Assembly: GCA_910583835.1 (NCBI GenBank)
Contig: CAJTYM010000043.1
Span: 1-34,469 of the forward strand
Reading direction: 5' to 3'
Source: an uncultured Lachnospiraceae bacterium
GTDB lineage: Bacteria; Bacillota; Clostridia; Lachnospirales; Lachnospiraceae
DNA: 34,469 nt
In this document: positions 31,082-34,469 of the stretch, in pieces
Position numbering within the stretch: the first letter of the stretch is position 1
Layout of the letters: every line of letters begins with the position of its first letter
Program-made: the position numbers and the translations under genes
The notes under the pieces: generated by a model
What the model was told of the DNA's origin: nothing
Database searches by the model: none
The model's input: only the letters and a program-made list of their open reading frames with translations

Positions 31082-31507
31082 ATGACATATTACGCAGTAA
31101 TAGATACAAACGTATTGCTTTCCGCGTTGCTTTCCAAAAAAAAAGATTCCGCTACGGTCAGAGTCTTAGACGCTGTTTTTGATGGGATAATTATTCCATT
31201 ATATCATCAGGATATATTATTTGAATATGCCAACGTGCTCCGCAGAGAAAAATTTCATTTGCAAGAAAAAATAATACGGAAAATACTTGAAGCAATCAAA
31301 CAATATGGCGTAGAAGTGTTTCCTCAATCTACCGGTGAAATTTTGATTGATATGGATGACCTTGTATTTTATGAGGTGGCTATGGAAAAGAGAGAGGATG
31401 ACGCATATTTAGTTACGGGAAACCAAAAACATTATCCAATCAGGGATTTCATTGTTACCCCTGCAGAAATGATAGCAATTATTGAAACAACAGGAGAAAA
31501 GGATTAA
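31082..31507 (+). CDS. PIN-domain toxin of a type II toxin-antitoxin system
   Basis: A 141-aa PIN-like RNase of the TIGR00305/PF13470 kind. The N-terminal VIDTNVLLSALL supplies the first metal Asp (D8); the middle LFEYANVL supplies Glu48; IDMDDLVFYEVAMEKREDDAYLVTGN-type sequence supplies the remaining acidic residues, followed by KHYP. Such toxins cut RNA when freed from the antitoxin. All catalytic acids are visible, so it looks intact. A DinJ/RelB-type antitoxin is more often paired with RelE/YafQ toxins. Confidence 0.88.
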   Translation: MTYYAVIDTNVLLSALLSKKKDSATVRVLDAVFDGIIIPLYHQDILFEYANVLRREKFHLQEKIIRKILEAIKQYGVEVFPQSTGEILIDMDDLVFYEVAMEKREDDAYLVTGNQKHYPIRDFIVTPAEMIAIIETTGEKD

Positions 31508-31552
31508 TCTTTATCCTTGTTCCGTTTCCCCCATGTTTCAATATAGAATAGA

Positions 31553-31580
31553 TTAGGGTGCCAGAAATCTGGCACCCTAA
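31553..31580. terminator. Terminator of the toxin-antitoxin operon
   Basis: TTAGGGTGCCA, loop GAAATC, TGGCACCCTAA. Eleven perfect pairs, 45 bp past the toxin stop, followed by CATTTGTCTT. The symmetric AT ends may let it act in both directions between the converging genes. Confidence 0.8.
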
Positions 31581-31614
31581 CATTTGTCTTATGTAAAAAT
31601 TATATATAAGATTT

Positions 31615-31764
31615 CCCGGCCGCCAGGCGGCGCCGCAGTGCGCATAGGTAACCTTGTGTGCGAAGCACATGGTATCATGCCCGGCGAACCGGAAATTCTT
31701 ACCAAGTTAAATTGTAGCTTCCCAACCCTCCGGGCGGTATCTGACTTACAGATACACTGCCCGG
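31615..31764 (-). ncRNA. GC-rich multi-hairpin intergenic element
   Basis: Between converging genes. In minus-strand order: a long hairpin CCGGGC..GTATCTG-TAAGT-CAGATAC..GCCCGG (31764-31730), CCGG-TTCG-CCGG (about 31692-31681, UUCG loop), TGTGC-TTC-GCACA (about 31670-31655) and GCCG-(5)-CGGC (31631-31619). Much richer in GC than its surroundings. It may be a 3' UTR structure, a small RNA or a copy of a dispersed intergenic repeat. Unidentified. Confidence 0.4.
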
Positions 31765-31796
31765 AAAATCAGGTTCTTTTGTTTCTTACTATGGCA

Positions 31797-34469
31797 TTAC
31801 TCCGTTGGATTCTGTTCCGGTTCAAGAAATGCCGACTTTGAATTATCGTAAAGTGTCTTTACCTGATCTCCTGTCAAAGTCATATCAAATATGCTCAACT
31901 CGTCACATGCACCCATAAATGAGGGGTCTGCCGGTCCTATTCCCAAATAATAGTCATAGGTTTTACCGTCAGAAAGATTTATTGCTTCCATAGTATTCTC
32001 CTGAACTTTTTCGCCATTTACATAAAATGTACCTTTCGTTCCTTCCATGGTAAGGGTAAGCATTTTCCACTTTCCTACCTCCAGCGGATCCACTGTTACG
32101 TCAGAACCATTTCCAATCTCGGGACTATTTCCATTCCATGCCGTACGGATTGCAAAAGGCTTGCCATTATAATTGGCATACCAGTACTCATAGCCGTTGT
32201 CCCAGCCGCCGCCCCAAATAACAAACAGAGGCGAGAATGTATTCGTAAGGTCATCCGCTCTTACCCACATGGATACGCTATAGTTTTGCGAGGTAATTTC
32301 AGCATCTAGTTTCAAGCCTTCTCCATTGGGGTCTCCAAATTTAAATGCCTGCCCCTTTACTACCTTCTCATAAGACGTTGTTCCCTCCAGTTTATTAGTT
32401 ACATTCCACGCTGGCGTTTTCATTATAGTTGCCGTTTTTCCATTAATTTTATTAGCTACATCTCCTTCAAAAGTATAGTATGCCGTCCTGGCAGCAAGCA
32501 TCTGTCCCTCAGGAGTAGATGGGTTCTCAGCAATAACTGTGATTAGTTGTTTTGCCGTTTTCGCCTCGCCTTCTCCTTCTGTGTAGCTGATAGTAACTTC
32601 CTGTTCAGCCGTATCGCCGCTTACTGGTGCTGTAGCTGTTCCATTTGTAATGGTAACACTTTCTGTCACATCTTTGGTGGATTCATCGCTATAAGTTGCA
32701 GTCACTACCATTCCCGCCTTGTTAAATTCTTCACCTGCTTTATAATATCCTTTGTTGGGCGCTGTAGTGATTGCAATGGACTGCAATGTTATGTCTACCA
32801 CTTTCACCGTCACGCTCAGCGTTGTATTTACGTCCTTTGTCTTGTCATAGCCATCCGGGATAGTCACTTCTTTTGTTGCCGTAAATGTTCCGGCATTTCC
32901 TGAATATGCAGGTGTCAATGTCCAGTCAGTATTATTCTCAAATGCCGGAGCTGTTCCGTTCTTCATGGCTACGTTAATTTTCAGCGCTTTCAGCTTGTTC
33001 TGAATAGCGGCTGCATCGTTTCCTGCCTCTGCCTTTGTCAGGCTGATTTCTTCTGTATCCACGCTGATACTGGAAATGGTCGGTTTCACTGTGTTGTAGA
33101 GGGCAGTTACCTGGTTCTCGCTCAGGGAGCAGTCGTAGATGCTGACCTCATCCACATATCCGTCAAATACCTCGTCATATGGGCTACCGCTGATGAAAAG
33201 TTTCTTCAGATTTGCCACATTGACTGCATTCGCTACCTCGAAAATCTTTTCCCCATTCATGTATACGAATATCTTGTCAGCGGTGTTGACCCAAGTAACC
33301 ATGGACCATGTGCCGACATCCCAGACATCCGCTGCCGTGGATTCCCCGCTTCCGTTAAATATCTTCAGCTCTTTGGCGTTACCGCGTGAGCATGTGTAAA
33401 TTGCCAGCTGCCTGTTTGCGGGTGCATTCTCCGGCAGCCCATTCAGCAGCAGTGCATGAGGTCTTGCCAGCGTCCTGGGGTTAGCCCAGATGTTGATGGT
33501 GAAGTTAGCGCTGCTCACCGTGCTTCCCAGGCGGATGACGTTCTGGTCAATCCCTCCTTCTCTCGTCTCGCCAAGTGAAATGCCTTTGCCCTTCAGTCCG
33601 TTATCATAGGTCGGCGCATTCGTGTTGTCTGCCATTGAACTTCTCGTTGCCATAACTGCAGCTGCTCCACCTTTGCTGTCTTCCAAATCATCCTCAAATG
33701 CGTAGTGCGCTGCTGCGCCATCCTCTACCTTGACCGTAGTGATTGTCAGCTTGCAGGGCTTAGTGATGGCATCTGCCCCTTCACCCTCAGTATAGGAAAT
33801 ATCTATGTTCTGCGTGCCAGGCTGCAGGTTCTCTGCCGTGCCGATGGTTGCCTTTGCGGTCACGTCCTCGTGCTGCCCATCTTCGTAGTAGGCGGTCACT
33901 ACCATGCCGGTCTTGTCGAAGCTGTCGCCCTCGATGTATTTCAGCCTGGGGTTGGTGGTAACCCTGATGCTGGAGAGCTTATGCTCGCCCTGCGGCTTCA
34001 CGGTCACTGTAACGGTCACCTCGCCCACGCCGTCCGCAAACTTATAGCCGACCGGCGCTGTGGCTGTCGCTTTCGCTGTGTAATTTCCCGCCGTCTCTGC
34101 AGCGTAGTCGGTAATTGTCCACATGTCCGCCGTGTTGGCGATGCTCTCAGGCGCCTGGCTGCCGGCTGCGACTGTTGCCTGAATTGCCAGCTTGGCAAGC
34201 TCATCCTTCACGTCCGCTTCCGGTGTGTTGTAGTCCACGGTGAGCGTTGCCGGGTCTGCTGCCAGGGCAGTGATTTCGATTGGCTGCTTCACTGTTACTG
34301 CCACTTCCACCTTCACGCCGTCCGCATATTTGTAGCCCGGCTTATCCTTCAGCTCGAATGTGGCCTTGTAATTGTCGCCGTCTGCCGCCAGCGTCCACAG
34401 GGACTTGGCATTGGCAACCTCAAACGCGCTGCTGTCGCTTGTCGTTGCCGTGAACGTCAGTTCCGCAAG
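31797..34469 (-). CDS. LamG/Ig-like repeat surface protein (5' end beyond window)
   Basis: The frame stays open to the right edge, so 890 C-terminal residues are visible and the N-terminus is missing. Seen in order: two Ig-like repeats ending GYK(Y/F)ADGV, a Big_3-like domain (LKYIEGDSFDKTGMVVTAYY), a LamG/concanavalin-like domain (about 254-456; AHYAFEDDLEDSKGG, FTINIWANPR, VDEVSIYDCSLSENQV), a further Ig-like unit, a second Big_3-like domain (YYKAGEEFNKAGMVVTATY) and a second LamG domain (about 655-880; YSVSMWVRADDL, CDELSIFDMTLTGDQV). It ends without LPXTG, membrane segment or Lys-rich tail. LamG domains usually bind sugars; catalytic parts, if any, lie outside the window. Confidence 0.85.
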   Translation of the reverse strand, partial: LAELTFTATTSDSSAFEVANAKSLWTLAADGDNYKATFELKDKPGYKYADGVKVEVAVTVKQPIEITALAADPATLTVDYNTPEADVKDELAKLAIQATVAAGSQAPESIANTADMWTITDYAAETAGNYTAKATATAPVGYKFADGVGEVTVTVTVKPQGEHKLSSIRVTTNPRLKYIEGDSFDKTGMVVTAYYEDGQHEDVTAKATIGTAENLQPGTQNIDISYTEGEGADAITKPCKLTITTVKVEDGAAAHYAFEDDLEDSKGGAAAVMATRSSMADNTNAPTYDNGLKGKGISLGETREGGIDQNVIRLGSTVSSANFTINIWANPRTLARPHALLLNGLPENAPANRQLAIYTCSRGNAKELKIFNGSGESTAADVWDVGTWSMVTWVNTADKIFVYMNGEKIFEVANAVNVANLKKLFISGSPYDEVFDGYVDEVSIYDCSLSENQVTALYNTVKPTISSISVDTEEISLTKAEAGNDAAAIQNKLKALKINVAMKNGTAPAFENNTDWTLTPAYSGNAGTFTATKEVTIPDGYDKTKDVNTTLSVTVKVVDITLQSIAITTAPNKGYYKAGEEFNKAGMVVTATYSDESTKDVTESVTITNGTATAPVSGDTAEQEVTISYTEGEGEAKTAKQLITVIAENPSTPEGQMLAARTAYYTFEGDVANKINGKTATIMKTPAWNVTNKLEGTTSYEKVVKGQAFKFGDPNGEGLKLDAEITSQNYSVSMWVRADDLTNTFSPLFVIWGGGWDNGYEYWYANYNGKPFAIRTAWNGNSPEIGNGSDVTVDPLEVGKWKMLTLTMEGTKGTFYVNGEKVQENTMEAINLSDGKTYDYYLGIGPADPSFMGACDELSIFDMTLTGDQVKTLYDNSKSAFLEPEQNPTE

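Noticed and set aside
31584..31841. Plus-strand 85-aa open frame in the GC-rich intergenic block
   Set aside because: Its extent follows the hairpin-rich sequence and runs into the LamG gene on the other strand; no ribosome binding site. Treated as a structured element instead of a gene.

Overview
The window looks like a chromosomal segment of a low-to-mid GC Firmicute, most likely a gut Lachnospiraceae (class Clostridia). This rests on gene content and order (tsaE-tsaB-rimI with tsaD, an FMN-riboswitch ribDE-ribBA-ribH operon), on AGGAGG-type ribosome binding sites, and on large secreted proteins built from FIVAR, Big_2, LamG and BspA-like repeats. No marker was available that fixes the species. 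Every protein gene lies on the minus strand except one toxin-antitoxin pair.

Left edge (1-720): two tRNA-Ser genes (UGA, then GGA) behind a strong promoter, followed by two near-identical promoters 90 bp apart that read out of the left edge into what looks like an rRNA operon leader. Region 721-6648 is a housekeeping operon with its own sigma-A promoter: YcxB-like protein, tsaE, tsaB, rimI, a zinc-binding small protein, RNase Z, a lipoprotein-like hypothetical, tsaD and ispD. It combines tRNA t6A synthesis, tRNA 3' processing, ribosomal protein acetylation and isoprenoid synthesis. Region 6649-9109 holds a polytopic LTA-synthase-family enzyme. Region 9110-13180 is the complete riboflavin operon with promoter, FMN riboswitch and attenuator.

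Region 13189-26917 is the accessory part: three very large secreted proteins. One is a GH43-type glycosidase with carbohydrate-binding modules and a Lys-rich leucine-rich-repeat tail. One has a DNRLRE/CBM96-like domain, FIVAR and four Big_2 domains, and no catalytic domain. One (1846 aa) carries four tandem GH43-like propellers in which the usual acidic pocket residue is Phe, plus FIVAR and Big_2 domains. The last two share a 230-bp identical C-terminal module and matching terminators, so they have exchanged DNA recently. A fourth secreted protein (two LamG domains plus Ig-like repeats) runs off the right edge. Together they look like a surface or secreted glycan-capture and cleavage set whose substrate cannot be read from sequence.

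Between these lie a DUF362/ferredoxin protein, a WYL regulator operon (WYL, MmcQ/YjbR, GyrI-like) and a DinJ/PIN toxin-antitoxin pair. Points of most interest are the four-propeller array, a promoter-proximal leader of four consecutive hairpins, two independent 37-bp triplications at operon gene junctions (one creates a 25-codon micro-ORF joined by ATGA overlaps at both ends), and a GC-rich multi-hairpin intergenic element near 31.6-31.8 kb.
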